Assembly: GCA_964017145.1 (NCBI GenBank) | Contig: OZ024845.1 | Span: forward strand, 2,418,001 to 2,482,000 | From: Agrocybe praecox | Lineage: Eukaryota; Basidiomycota; Agaricomycetes; Agaricales; Agrocybaceae | Length of the DNA stretch: 64,000 nucleotides | Direction of reading: 5' to 3' | In this document: one piece after another, positions 22,359-34,199 of the stretch | Layout: every line of letters starts with the position of its first letter | Position numbering within the stretch: position 1 is the stretch's first letter | Program-made: the position numbers and the translations under genes | Notes under the pieces: generated by a model | The model's database searches: none | Told to the model about the DNA's origin: nothing | Seen by the model: the letters and a program-made list of their open reading frames with translations, nothing else

Positions 22359-22687
22359 AAGGGGCGTCCACCGGGAGATTCCGACACACCAACTACCCCC
22401 ACCTCCCTCTCTTTGATGGCTTACGGGGTCCTAGCATATGTAAGCGAGTCTAGCCCATATCAGGAGGATTGCAAATTATAAATAGGTCTCCCGACGTCAT
22501 CCTCAAAGCAAAATATCATTTCTGATATCGCGCTTGGTACATTTGAGAGCTATAAACCTATTTATAATTTGCGACCTTCCTGATATGGGCTAGACCTGCT
22601 ACATATGCTAGGACCCCGTAAGCCATCATAGAGAGGGAGGTGGGGGTATGTAGTTGGTGTGTCGGAATCTTCCGGTGGATGCCCCTT
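22359..22687. mobile_element. long hairpin (foldback/MITE-like) element
   Basis: Arms of about 130 bp (22359-22487 and 22556-22687) are near-perfect reverse complements around a loop of about 70 nt. Differences are a few substitutions and short indels. No open frame encodes a transposase. This looks like a non-autonomous foldback element or an inverted duplication. I did not find a convincing target-site duplication. Confidence 0.85.
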
Positions 22688-22915
22688 GGATACAAGGCTG
22701 GCGACGGACGCGTTCCCCGTTGCGTGTATGATAGTCATGTGTTAGTCACATGCACGTCTCACCAGGAACCAATGGCAATAATGAGAACCCCATAAAGCAA
22801 CAGTTACTTTGAACAGCAACAATGGGCGCGGTCAACGAAAAAATGAGTCTCTATCTGGCTTACACACTTCGAGTTGCTCGAGTTGCATACACCGACCAAG
22901 GTGGACTCTCAGATC

Positions 22916-25452
22916 ATGGATGAAGCGAAGAATCCGCAATCTGCTAGGTATTGGGAGGTGTGCATTTATCAACCTATTTCGACCAAGTTTTAACGTATGC
23001 TCACATCAAATCAGGGCCGAGCTCCCCGCAAACAAAGCGAATCGACGGGAAAGAAGGGAAGATCATCTCTTGAACAAGTCGAGCATGAGGAGTGGGATTT
23101 ACGCGACTTCAAGGACAAGAATGTATTCTCATTCGCCCCTCCTCGTACGGAGAATGGCATGGATCCATGGAGTACTCTTCTGGAACCGTTACTGAAGAAG
23201 GATAGCGAGAGATGTGCGATCTGGAAGGACGAGGTCCAAAACTTGTTGATTTTTGTGAGTTACGGCTCTCGTTTATGAGTGCTTTTCTGATATGTGGTTG
23301 TTATTCAGGCGGGTCTTTTTTCTGCGGTAGTGACGGCCTTTTTGGTTGAGTCCTATAAAACACTGCAAGTTGATTCGCAATCCCAGATGGTCATGCTATT
23401 ATCGCATATTGCTCTACGTTTGGACGACGCGAATATCACTGCACCACGGTTGTTGGAACCTTTTACCGCAGATGCAGCTTCCATCCGAGTGAATAGTCTG
23501 TGGTTTATCAGCCTTATCCTCAGCCTTACAACGGTCCTCGTCGGCATTATATCCCTCCAATGGCTTCGTGAACACCAGAACCACTCAGGTCTTACACCAA
23601 AGGAATCACTTGCTGTCATCCGTATGCGACGCGACGGAATGAAAAGGTGGCACGTATCCAAAGTTTTTGCAGGGCTTCCATTGCTTCTGCAAACGGCACT
23701 GGTGCTGTTCCTTGTGGGTTTGGTGGATTTCGTTGGACCATTTGGAATTATTGGCGTCACTGTGCCCGTGCTCATTGCAATAGGATTGACCTTGTTCTTC
23801 CTTCTGGCCACGACAGTCCTTCCTACGCTACAAGGCCTTGCGCTTTACATCCCATTCTGGTATACGGACAACAAACTTTACGCCCCTTCGCAGTGTCCGT
23901 ACAAGTCCCCTCAGTCGCGCGCATTTCGGCTTGGTTCCAGTTTTGCGTTCAGGCTTGCCGACCGGCTTCACCACTACTTGGGTCCAAGTTTGCGGAGTTT
24001 GTTTCAATGGTTTCTATCCTTATCTGGCCCTGCCCCATCTTCAAGAACGACAAACTTTTCACGGGCTATACGACTCGTATCGGAAACATGGAGACAGAGA
24101 AGCAGGCAAGGGTACGACCTCAGCTGGATTTCTCTCAGAGACGCCTTTTCCCGCGAAACGTTCGATAAGGACGGTACTTTGGCACTGGATGGCTCATCCT
24201 TGGAGTCTCTGTCATCAGAAGTGCCCCTTTTCGATATAGCAGCGGGCGTCTGCGAAGCAGCTCAAGAACATTGCATGCGAGGAGAGGACCTACGTCTATC
24301 AGCTGCTTACCATTGCTTTTCTGATCTATCGCAATCCATTGTCGACAGATTCGCATCTACAAAGTACAACTACTTTGGCCTGAATCGACAACACGAAGCT
24401 TGGCATCTCCTGCGATATTTTCAGACTCTCATAGGCCACGATCCTGACCAACGTCTGTCGATGTTCGATTATCTAGATTTGCCACCGTATGGCATATTTG
24501 ACATGGGGAAGGCACCCAATGGAATTCGTGAACGCTCAAATCTCTTATATCACGAATTCATGGCGATATTTCTGAACGACATACCACATCCCAACTTCAG
24601 GTTACACCTAGCGGAAATCCAGATCCGGGTGATGCAGTGGCTGTATGGATCGCAACACAAGCTGCATCCTTCGTCAGTGTCGCTGGTCACTGGTCAGGAG
24701 CCGCTATGTATGTCGATGGACGTGCTAGAGAGGGAGATTTTGTGTAACATACCAAAGTCCGGCATCCTTCCAGTGGAATCCACGGAATTTCAGGGTATGT
24801 TTCTATCAGTCCACTTCGCTGTCAGCCTTTCTCATACTACCAATTAACAGAACTCCTATGGCAATGCGCGAACATATTGCTCAGATTTTTCGAATGTGCT
24901 GGCTCGGACAAGATTGGGTCGACGGATAATTGGAACATGAATGTTCACACCGGAGCCCATATACCGGGATTCTTGTGGGGTGCATACACGTTCCTCAGCG
25001 ATACTGGTTACCAGAGCGTGTTTCAAGATCTCAAAGATGCAGAAACAGTTTTTGCTTCTATTATGGATGTTATCAGGGAACGACTCGACTCATTCCTATT
25101 AAATCGTTTACAGGTTCACGACGAAGAGAAGAATGGCGTTGAATCCCAGAACTTGAATGTACTGTTCTACACCTCCGTCTTGCTCATCCGTCGTCTGCAA
25201 CTATCGGGAGTTCCAGATCACAGTCGTCTTCAGGGACATGTGTATCGGAATGTTGATAACATTCTACCCATGCTAGCGAGGTACAAACAAGATTTTTTGG
25301 ATATCGGAGGTCCAGATGCTCTTCTGGAGCAGCGATACCACGGGTCAGATCGAGGTATCACAAGATTCACGCAAGAGTGGTGGGATTTTTTGTACGACCG
25401 GTGTTTAGGTCAATCCTTGGACGATGGCACAGGGCGTATATCTGTGAAGTGA
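22916..25452 (+). CDS. DUF6535 multi-pass membrane protein
   Basis: Agaricomycete family of unknown function. Exons: 22916-22957, 23015-23254, 23309-24794, 24851-25452 (2370 nt, 789 residues). The signature region reads WKDEVQNLLIF-AGLFSAVVTAFLVESYKTLQ, then RVNSLWFISLILSLTT...QWL, as in other DUF6535 proteins. Four likely membrane helices lie near residues 95-112, 155-180, 217-238 and 242-268. The remaining 500 residues are soluble. The first exon is short (42 nt, MDEAKNPQSARYWE) and was chosen because its donor keeps phase with exon 2; a start at the in-frame ATG 22997 is the alternative. No biochemical role is known for the family. Confidence 0.85.
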
Positions 25453-26541
25453 AAAAATTGTTCCTGTATTTATTACTTGCCAATAGGTGAGGATCTTCCT
25501 CTTCTAACAGATATATTCCATTGATCAATAAGTTTGGCTTCAGGCTTCATGTTTTATTCCACTTGGAAAATTTACATCGAGATCTTTTGACACAAGCCTG
25601 TTCATTTACTTATTACCCAGCCCGGGCGAATGCTGAAGAAAGTCCTTTACCCTTTCCAGCACTTTCCTAACTTTCGAAAGGTGAGAAAGGGCCGACAAGG
25701 GAGCCTGTTATTTTGATGAATGTCGATTCGCAAAACAACAATTCGGGACTTGAGTGTGGTGGCGGTGTCAGCAACTAGGGATATCGCAGTCAATGTTCTC
25801 ATAGCCAGCCATGTACAGGGTCGAGTATGTGGAGAGTGAGGCGCTGGGAGGAAGCAGGGGATGTCCTCGACAATGACGGCAATGGTTGAGGCCCGACACA
25901 TCGTTTTTTGCAACTTTGTTTCGCTCTCTTGTTTCTCTGCTTCTATAAGCTGTGACTAGGCAGTATAGGACGCGCGGCTGGACAAATTTGCCAAATATTT
26001 CTTATTCACTCCGTGTATCGTCATCTTTGAAGTACCTCCCTCCCTGCTAACCCTTTACTGCATGTTACTTATATTTAGAACTTTTTGTGATTCAGGTATC
26101 AATACTGGACTCGGAGTCTGATCTAATCAATCATGATAGTTTGGAATTGCTCCTGTGGGAGGGAATATGGCAAGTAAAGATGTCGCAGAGCTCTGTCGCA
26201 TATGTTCATCCGTCAACTCAATCCCCTTTCCTTTGCATCTTGTATCCCCGTACTGTGCGTTCAATACTGCATCTTCCAAGATATATTCCATTTTAACTTT
26301 CAATTTAGAATCTCTTGACCAGATACGAAGTTTGAAGGCCGACTATCTATTATTGTCCTTCCATTCTGTATTCCCCGGCAGCAGGACTATAAATGACCAC
26401 GCCTCGCTTTCCAGGGGTTATCACAAGATTGATGATCGTGGATAAGGCGTGTTAGGCTCCGCTGGCGGCTGGAACGTATAGAACAGTATGTGATAAGGTT
26501 CCATGTTTGACGCTCTTTCTACTCTGCCCCCTCAGCACACC
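25453..26541. other. intergenic interval
   Basis: 1.1 kb between the DUF6535 stop and the first coding-like segment of the GTPase-like locus. No open frame here resembles a gene, and no repeat was noticed. Confidence 0.4.
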
Positions 26542-27092
26542 ATGGCCAACAATAACGAGAACTCAACCACTACCAGCCGACGAAAATCTTACATCCTAAC
26601 TCGCCTCTCGGTAGCGGATCCAAAGCCTTTTGAATCTGTCCAAGTCCTTGTAAATAGTTCAGCCGTAGAGACTGAATGGCAAAGATCCCATGATGACGGG
26701 GCGCATCGAGCAAGCACTGACCTTTCATCAGCGTGAGTCCGTCTCTATATCGGTCAAAGACAAACTTGAGCTTCTTGTAGACTCGGTCGACCAATTTCTC
26801 TCTTTTCTTTGCGCTTATACTTTGGGCGACACCCAAAGAAGTTATTTATGAAGCACGAGGCCGATATTTTGGTAGATATACAAAAGCACCTGTCGATGGT
26901 CGACATCAAGGAAGGAGAGACACAAAGTGGGTGATTCCCATATTGATAGGAGCTTCATGTTCTGATCTTGCACTAGCGATTTCGAAGAATTACAAGAAGA
27001 CGGTGGTCACAATCACTGTACAGCTAAGTCTGGCGCCATCTTCATCCTCGATTGTAAGTCACACATGTGTCTGCGTGCATCGTCCGTGCTTT
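26542..27092 (+). pseudogene. broken upstream coding segment of the GTPase-like gene
   Basis: Coding-like sequence continues upstream of the GTPase-like domain but in shifting frames. From ATG 26542 comes a frame with SRRKSYILTRLSVADPKPFE...EWQRS. Then, one frame over, ESVSISVKDKLELLVDSVDQF...GDTQRSY. Next, in the first frame, MKHEADILVDIQKHL, and finally a third frame with VIPILIGASCSDLAL...KTVVTITVQ. The shifts lie near 26731, 26848 and 26923. The gaps are far too short for introns. Either the N-terminal domain is decayed or the assembly has indels here. The intact part from 27134 may still be expressed from an internal start. Confidence 0.6.
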
Positions 27093-27133
27093 CATGCTAT
27101 ATCTCCATCCTTTAGGCGACACATGAGGGCGCA

Positions 27134-29283
27134 ATGGCGTCTGAAAGCAGTCTACGTCCAACAACGGAAAGAATTACAGCTGTATGTCCCCGGTGAGTTG
27201 ACTTGGGTTAATTGGGAAACCAATACTTAGTATTCGCAAACTTCAGCTTCCGCATTCTTGTCATAGGCAATGTATGTTCTTTGGTTCGTAATATTTCTAC
27301 GCTAATAAATCTTCTCAGAGCGGGGTAGGAAAATCGTCATTGATCAACATGATTTTCGGTTTGACTGGCAAAGAGGAAACTGCAGCGGTAAGTGCTCTGG
27401 ATCAAGTCACTGTCAGATATATGTAACATGTCTCTTTTTCTCCAGAACGTATCAGATTTGAAAGTTGGCGAGGCGGACATCGAACGAGAGATAAAACCAC
27501 GTGAAAACGTTCGTTTGGTTCTTCACGACAGTCGGGGTTTTGAAGGAGGCGAGACAGATAATTCGGAGACAGTTGTACGTTTTATCCAGTCAAGAAGGGA
27601 CAAACCAGAACTGCAGGACAAGCTGCATGCTGTGTGGTACGTGTTAAATCTAAACCCAGGAGATAATTATTATTCAGAACAACATCAGGCTCTGTATTCA
27701 GATACCAAGGTCAGGCGGTGCTGTGGTCGAGGCAGGCGTGGAGAATCTGCTCAAGAAGAAGGCATCCGGAGAATTAGGAGATGGTATTTCTGATATTGTT
27801 TCGTGTCGCTCAATATCTGATATATTTCCAGTTCCCTTCATTGTTGTATTCACTCAATACGATAGGCTAATCAGCCAAGTAAGATATGAATCGCGGATCC
27901 AAGATAACGCCGGAGGAACCAAATTGAACGATGAAGGCATGAAATCCCAGGTGCTCAAACGGTCTGAGGAATTGTTCACCACCAAATGCCTAAAACCATT
28001 CCAAAATAAGGCTCAGGACACATTCCCATACGTGAAGGTATCCAGTAAGAATATAGGTTTCTCTATCGTTATTGATGTCAAGCACTTAAACATGACATTA
28101 GCGAAGGCAGAATACGAGGACACAGTTCATGAATTAGTCAAGCTCACCGTCACAAAGCTGGAGAGTACTCTGACATTGGAACCGTACATTACTTCGGTCA
28201 TGGCCCAGCGATTCAGCTCTGACGTCAAGATACAGGGATCTATAAAGTTCGTACTTCAGTAAATATGATATGGGTAGTCGTTTGTTCTCACCTTCTTTTT
28301 AGTATAGGAAAAAAAAGTAGGATATGAATTTATATAATTCATTTTGTAATGCTAATGGTCAACATAGGATATTGGAACATCCTCTTCTGGGGAACAATCT
28401 TCAAAGAAAAAAACCTCAAGGCCTGCCTGGATGTAATCCATGTAGACATCGTTGATGTCTGGAACTTTAACGATCCCCGCTGTGTATGTGGTCTTGTCCC
28501 TCTAAAGTCCAGTCATAGGACTGATTCCGATCTTCCTATATAGTTTTTGAGAAACTCCGAGTTCAAATTGTTAATGAACCATATGGCCCACAATCTCTCT
28601 CAAGAACAACCTACGTCTGGGTCCCCCACTAAAACGTTGTACGTGACTTGCACAGCTTCTTGCGAGTGACCTCTGATAGAATCACCTTCATTTTCATTTT
28701 AATTCCAGGTCTATTGGGTTATCTATGGTCGGAACAATTGCTGGTATCTTGTCCACTCTTGCTGGACCTGCTGCTCCGATTGTGGTCCCGATTGCCGCTG
28801 CCGTTGTGCTAGCTGCTTGGGGTCGTGAAGTGTATAAAGATTCGTGGAGTATCTTCTTTTGTTAAGCCTTTTAACTTCTCTAATTTCCGTTTTAATTTAT
28901 TTAGTGATGCTACCTTGCGGCGATTCATGGCTTACATCATCGATTTAACACTCGTTATGCAAAACCTATTCTGGATCGTCCAAGCGAAAAAGGATCAAGG
29001 CCCAATCACCATCCACATGATTGAATTCGCATACAGAGCATATATGGGCTCCATCAACAGAGCCCAGGTGCACAAAGATATCGACGACTTTGTGAATCAG
29101 ACGAACCCTTTAGATCGCGCAAACCGGGGGACCATGGTTGAAAAGGTCGAGGAATTATTGCAGAAGTATGGGATCGATGGGGAGCCCGATATGAAAAAAT
29201 CTTTGGAAGCTGTGGACTTGGAAGCACTGGATCACGTAGATGGCGGAGGACCTCAAAGGTGGAGTACGATTGAAGGTTCTTAG
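27134..29283 (+). CDS. P-loop GTPase-like protein with C-terminal hydrophobic domain
   Basis: G-domain protein of an expanded agaricomycete family, 511 residues from ATG 27134. Exons: 27134-27192, 27247-27271, 27319-27387, 27446-27636, 27689-27783, 27832-28044, 28102-28246, 28303-28316, 28368-28483, 28544-28638, 28709-28843, 28905-29283 (1536 nt). The P-loop GNSGVGKS is at 27-34 and is split by an intron after GN. The switch-like motif is DSRGFE (DxxG). The fourth motif reads TQYD instead of NKxD, so nucleotide specificity may be relaxed. A hydrophobic stretch near 342-385 (SMVGTIAGILSTLAG...VVPIAAAVVLAAWG) could anchor it in a membrane. One exon is only 14 nt. The upstream reading frame is broken, so the true N-terminus is uncertain. 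Function unknown. Confidence 0.75.
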
Positions 29284-31029
29284 GTTTTTTTTTTTACTTC
29301 GCGGATATGTTCATTTCTCGGATGCCTGATTTTTTGATAGTATAGTTTGTAATATTCGTTTTTAGTATGTTAATGAGATCTTCCAACACCATAGATAATC
29401 GAAGCGGGCGAAATGTTCAGATTTTCCTTGCTAAATCGCAAGTCCCGGCGTTGGCTTGAAAATCGGACCTTGACGCGTATCGAGGGGATTTCTTTGACGA
29501 TTCACGCAGCGGTAGCTTCAAAACTGGTATTGGAATAAAAGTTCATTTGCGCACATACATGTACTTTATTCTACGTGAAGTAGTATCCATTGAAGTCTGG
29601 GGAAGGGACGGATTAATAAAGAGCAACATTCGAGAGGACATATCCGCGTACAAGTTAAAAAATTGGGCACATCTTTATATTCTTTGCAACCTGAGGTCTG
29701 AGACTCGAGACTTCATCCAACAGAGTTTCATAGCATCTGCCGACAATCATTGAAAAGGTTTGGGAAAGTGTCGTCAGCTTCGGCAGATGTTGATTTCGCG
29801 CCAAAGCTGCTTTAAGGTGAGTCATGACATACCAAGATCTGCAAGAGATCTCAAGTCATGTACAAACACCACTAAAAGTCAAGGCCATCTAGGTGAAAAT
29901 GGTCATTTTTGGCTTCATCTTAATGAAAGTCCTCTTACTGTGTGCAAGTGCCCTGATCGATCATTTCCTGATGTTTGCTTGGCTTGGTGTGAAGCGAACC
30001 GGATGGAAAACTGGTGGTGTTCACTGCTATGCATTCTTTCTTCTCATCCACCACAAACAGCCTATTTCATCAATCCCGCACGACTGAGATTGAAGAATTT
30101 CTCCTAGATTCCCGTTGGAGCATTTGAAGCCTTCACTGTGCTTGCTGCTCGATGGCTAACAGATACAACGATGGATGAATGCCTGCCGAATCGCTGATAA
30201 AATCCGAGATGGTCCATCATATCCTCACCGGAGCGAGGATTCTTGTCAACCGGAAGATATGTGGTTGAACCAACTATAACTGGACAAAGAGAATATGTTT
30301 CAGTACGTGCTCGAGAAACAAAAGCGCATACACGCGCCGGCTGTTGGAAGAAGGGGTGCATCGGAAATGGGGTGTTGTGCACCAAGGGTGTATGTGGTGG
30401 CAGCCAACGACTTTTCCAACCTGGTGGGCATGCCAGAGTTGATGACAAACAAGGGGAACACCAGATCCAGTCGCTGCTGGTACAGAGGGCACTGTGGGTC
30501 CAGGAACGGCGACGGAAGCAGCACTCGACTGGGTTTGTCGCCTGGCAGGAAAGACCTCATCGACGACGATGACGAGCTGCAGTTGGGGCAACGGCTAGCA
30601 GACTCCGCGCTTTCTTTATGAGCATAAGTAGGTGAAAAAGGAAAGTAAATGGCTTCCGTGTGTTACCTCAAGTCATCGTCTGTCGTTGTCGAAAATCGAG
30701 GCATCAAGACGGCTACTAGTACGCTATCATTTGGCGGAGCGTCGGGAAGTCAATCAGTCACGCAAAGTTTCGCTTTCCCAATCTTTGAACAGCTTGAAAC
30801 AATTCGTTGCTGTCTGACACCCGTCCTTGTCCCACCTCGATACGCCCATCGTGAATATCGCGTGTACTTAGGACAGCGGGGAGAACGACACGACTAACTT
30901 CAAATTGGCAACACAGACTGGATGTGCGTGTTTCTCCGCAATTGCCAGTCGCTGTAGGCAGAGAAGAAATGGTGGCATACCAGCATACCCCCACCCTTCC
31001 GTCCTCTCACCTCCATCTTCATCCACCAT
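29284..31029. other. gene-poor interval
   Basis: 1.7 kb without a recognisable gene. Overlapping open frames around 30243-30620 on both strands show no motif. A block near 29445-29540 recurs in diverged form near 43060-43145 (AAAATCGGACCT...TTCACGCAG...GGTA), indicating a dispersed repeat. Confidence 0.4.
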
Positions 31030-32720
31030 TTGCTGGACCCCTTCTTGTAGCACCTTAAATTCGACAACTCACAAGAATTAATTGAGCATATATCGAGGCA
31101 TCAAAGTCAATTACGATCCTCAGGCCTCAAATCGGATCGGGGACATCATCATCCTAATGCCTCAAACCACATCCCACTCGACTTCTCCTTCCTTTACGCT
31201 TTGAACACCTCTGACCTGCACCAATCCCAATTCTGGTGGGGGGAGACGCGTCAAACTCATATTCGCCAGGAATTCGACTCATTGTCTGTACGAAGAATCA
31301 TGGAACACGGATTTGGCTGTCGGGTTCGCCATCGCAGGTCCCCACCGACTGTAGTGTTGGTTCCAATAACATCTCCTGTGAGACGGGTAGCGAGCCTGCA
31401 AATCGTATTGTTTGGTGGATCTCGATTCTCGAATCATCTGGTTACACCGCATAGAGCAGAGATCCCATTTCGCCCTTCGCTCGCTAGCACCCATCATCTA
31501 TCTCTCGTTGTTATCATCCTCGCCCCACGTTTCTTAATACTTATGCACCACCAGTGGGATCACCAGTTCTCCTTGGACCTTGTCTCAGCCACTATCACCC
31601 AACTGGCCGTTTTTCATCGCCATCCTTCTCCAGCCCATTGTTTGCGCATGAAACCTGCCACCAAATGTAGTTCGGATGGGGGCACCTTCGGTGGTAAGCA
31701 AGCAGGGAGGCTGTAAGATTACTGTGGCCTCGAACGTGACGTGAGTGTGGATTTTCCGGAATGATTGAATATGGGACTTACGAACTAGTTGAATCTCAGG
31801 CTCCTCGATGTTCGATACTCATCAACTGGAGTCCAGAGACAGTATAATTTTGGGTACAAGGAGTACGGCGATTTCAAATATCAATTATGCGGATAGAGTC
31901 GCTTCGAATCCAACCTGCTACAATTTCAATCTGGATGTTATCTTGGCCTCGTATCGACTCGACGCCATCTGTTATGCAACCGTGGTCGGAACTGTGTTCC
32001 GTCGACCAGTTTATCATCCAATGTGTCCTGCCTTCTCGCCACTCGGTCGACAATTTATCATGCCGAGCTGACCTGATATCCATTCAACAGCCTGTGGTGG
32101 AACTAAAGGCGAATATGCTACGTCGTTTTTTAACGTTTCGCATCCAGGAACCCGTTGGCTACGCTCAAAGTTACACGAAGAGTGGAAGGGTTTGGGGTGC
32201 TGGTAGATGGAACCTACGAACTACTAGGATTTCAGGCTCCTCGGTGTTCAATAATCATTAATCGGAGTCTGGAGACAGCAGACTTGGGCGTGCAACGTTC
32301 GAATCCCACCTGCTCGAATGATGATTTGAATATTTGTTTGGCGTCGTATCAACTCGACGCCATTTATCATACATACGCGCTCTGAATTCCGCTCCATCCA
32401 CTATTCAACACGTCCTGCCCAGCCGGCCAATACTCTATCCCACTTCTTTGCCGTGTACTTCAAGAATATCACGCCGAGCTGAGCAGGTGTGCATTCGACA
32501 ACCTGTGGTGGAACAATTGACGCACATGCGACCTCGATTTCGGCGTTGTTTCATGTCCAAAAATCTGTTGGATATGCTCGGAATGACATTGAGAGGGATG
32601 AAAATCGATAGAGAAGCGAAGAATCTATTTGGAAGGGGTTTGGGGTGTTTCGCCCACAGGAGAAGAAATAGGAGGTGTCTTTGAGTTGGCTAAGAAGCTT
32701 GGATTTGGCGGCGGCGTTTG
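31030..32720 (+). repeat. diverged segmental repeat, copy A
   Basis: About 1.7 kb that matches 39960-41330 in the same order and orientation. Landmarks include the AGGCATCAAAGTCAATTACG block, CCACGTTTCTTAATACTTAT, and GTATCAACTCGACGCCAT. Copy A contains an internal tandem duplication of the distal part (about 31800-32270 and 32240-32690), which copy B lacks. Frames are broken, so this is a decayed gene or transposon. Confidence 0.75.
32240..32315 (+). repeat. tRNA-like pol III B-box motif in the repeat
   Basis: Within the repeat, ACTTGGGCGTGCAACGTTCG is followed by AATCCCACCTGCTC, which contains GTTCGAATC, a match to the pol III B box. A similar copy lies at about 40795-40850 and a weaker one near 31900. 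An upstream GAGTCTGG block is a poor A-box match. No complete cloverleaf could be folded, so this is at most a tRNA-derived (SINE-like) fragment. Confidence 0.35.
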
Positions 32721-33426
32721 CTTTAGACTGAGTCGGCCATGTCAAATCGAAATTTGAATGTGGTGTGCATACTCGACATCTCTAGGAGACATGATTTCCG
32801 CCAGGATATATATTACCGCTCTTTATGCAATGTCTGCTCCGAGAATCAACTCGATGCATGGAGGGCAAAGCCTAGGTGGCACTTAGGAAACTCGAAAGTC
32901 GGTTTATTTCGGGAGTACGAGACCGCATGACTTTAGCACGTCCTGTCGTTTGCAATAATGGAATGACGCTGTTCCATCATGTTAGCACTCCGTCAAGCTC
33001 CACCAACATCAAATGTCCTTATTCTACTATCCCAGTTGCTCGTGAACGCATGAACCTTAGATCTCTCGGCTTGGTTTCCCATTCGTCTCAGAATCCATTC
33101 CATCTTTCTCCCTCCCTCGACAATCCTTGAATGATGTACCTTCAACCCACGCAGTTCTTTTATTCCTTCATGCTCTAGCATTCTGTCAAGCCTATTTGCT
33201 CATCATTGTATGCTGCCCTCATCGCTCGTGTACGCATGGATGTTAAGGACGTCATCGATCGCCAAATACCTGGCTGTGATTGAGTTCGGCCGTCTTCAAC
33301 TCTATTTTTTCGTCGTTGGTCGATTCAACTCTGCTCATTACGCTGCATTCTGAGCCTCTCTTAACGCCCACCAATCTCAAAACAAAAAGAAGAAGAAGAG
33401 AGCACTCTATACCTGTGCTCTTTGTA
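32721..33426. other. interval between repeat families
   Basis: About 700 bp, all frames interrupted. No recognised gene or element. Confidence 0.35.
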
Positions 33427-34050
33427 TCAGATGGAAACAGCTCTGCGATGATCTGAACTTGATAAATTCCTGTGTGCTGGTGTTTCAAGGTTGTCGTTAG
33501 CCCGACGATGCTTAATTACCAATAAATTTAACATATAAACAAAGAGAAGACAAAGAGAAAAATACCTGCTCCGAGGACAGTCACTTTTTTCTTTCATTTA
33601 GTATGCGGTACCGTACAGTCTGCAGCACAAAAGTGGTACTCATCGGCACTTATGGTGATGATGATGATGTCCTGGGCTAAACGATCTCATGACTTGCATA
33701 CATATAATTGGCTTGAACAACGTAACACCCTTATTTATTCGTCTTGATAGTAGTATACGATCTTCCTTATCCCGAGAAAGTATGGTCAGACGACTGGCAT
33801 ATAACATAATTATAGGATACAAAACGTACGAAATTATTTTTCCTTTGTAATAGCGAGAGCTCTGTCAAGGAGTTCTAAAACACGTATGTCACACCCCCAT
33901 GATGATTGATACCCAAACCCTCCGTGTCTAAAAGAACGATAAGCTATCTATGCGAATCCAAAAGAGCATACAAGGTTACTGACCCATAATTATGAATAAT
34001 CGGCACCCCTCCTTGTCTCTTCACAAGTACGCCTTCGATCCACTCTAATA
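33427..34050 (-). pseudogene. truncated duplicate of the D-amino-acid oxidase 3' end
   Basis: Near-identical copy of 37446-38000, the 3' flank, last exon and end of exon 6 of the oxidase gene at 37787-39372. In gene direction the match begins near 34050, inside the codons for VEWIEGVLVK. It then includes VPIIHNYG, the intron and the last-exon GGFGYQSSWG codons, and runs through the 3' flank to about 33427. The copy has an insertion of about 65 bp in the flank near 33755-33825. Everything upstream of exon 6 is missing, so it cannot make enzyme. Confidence 0.85.
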
Positions 34051-34199
34051 CTCTACTAGTTATCTAATTTCGTTAAACAACAGTTATTATCAGCATCAGT
34101 TTGCCGCTGGCAAAAGGACAAGGCGGCGTACCACTACGGTAGTGTGCACATTCATATATAAAACTAAGTTATTCTCTAAATACACCACATTATTAAATC

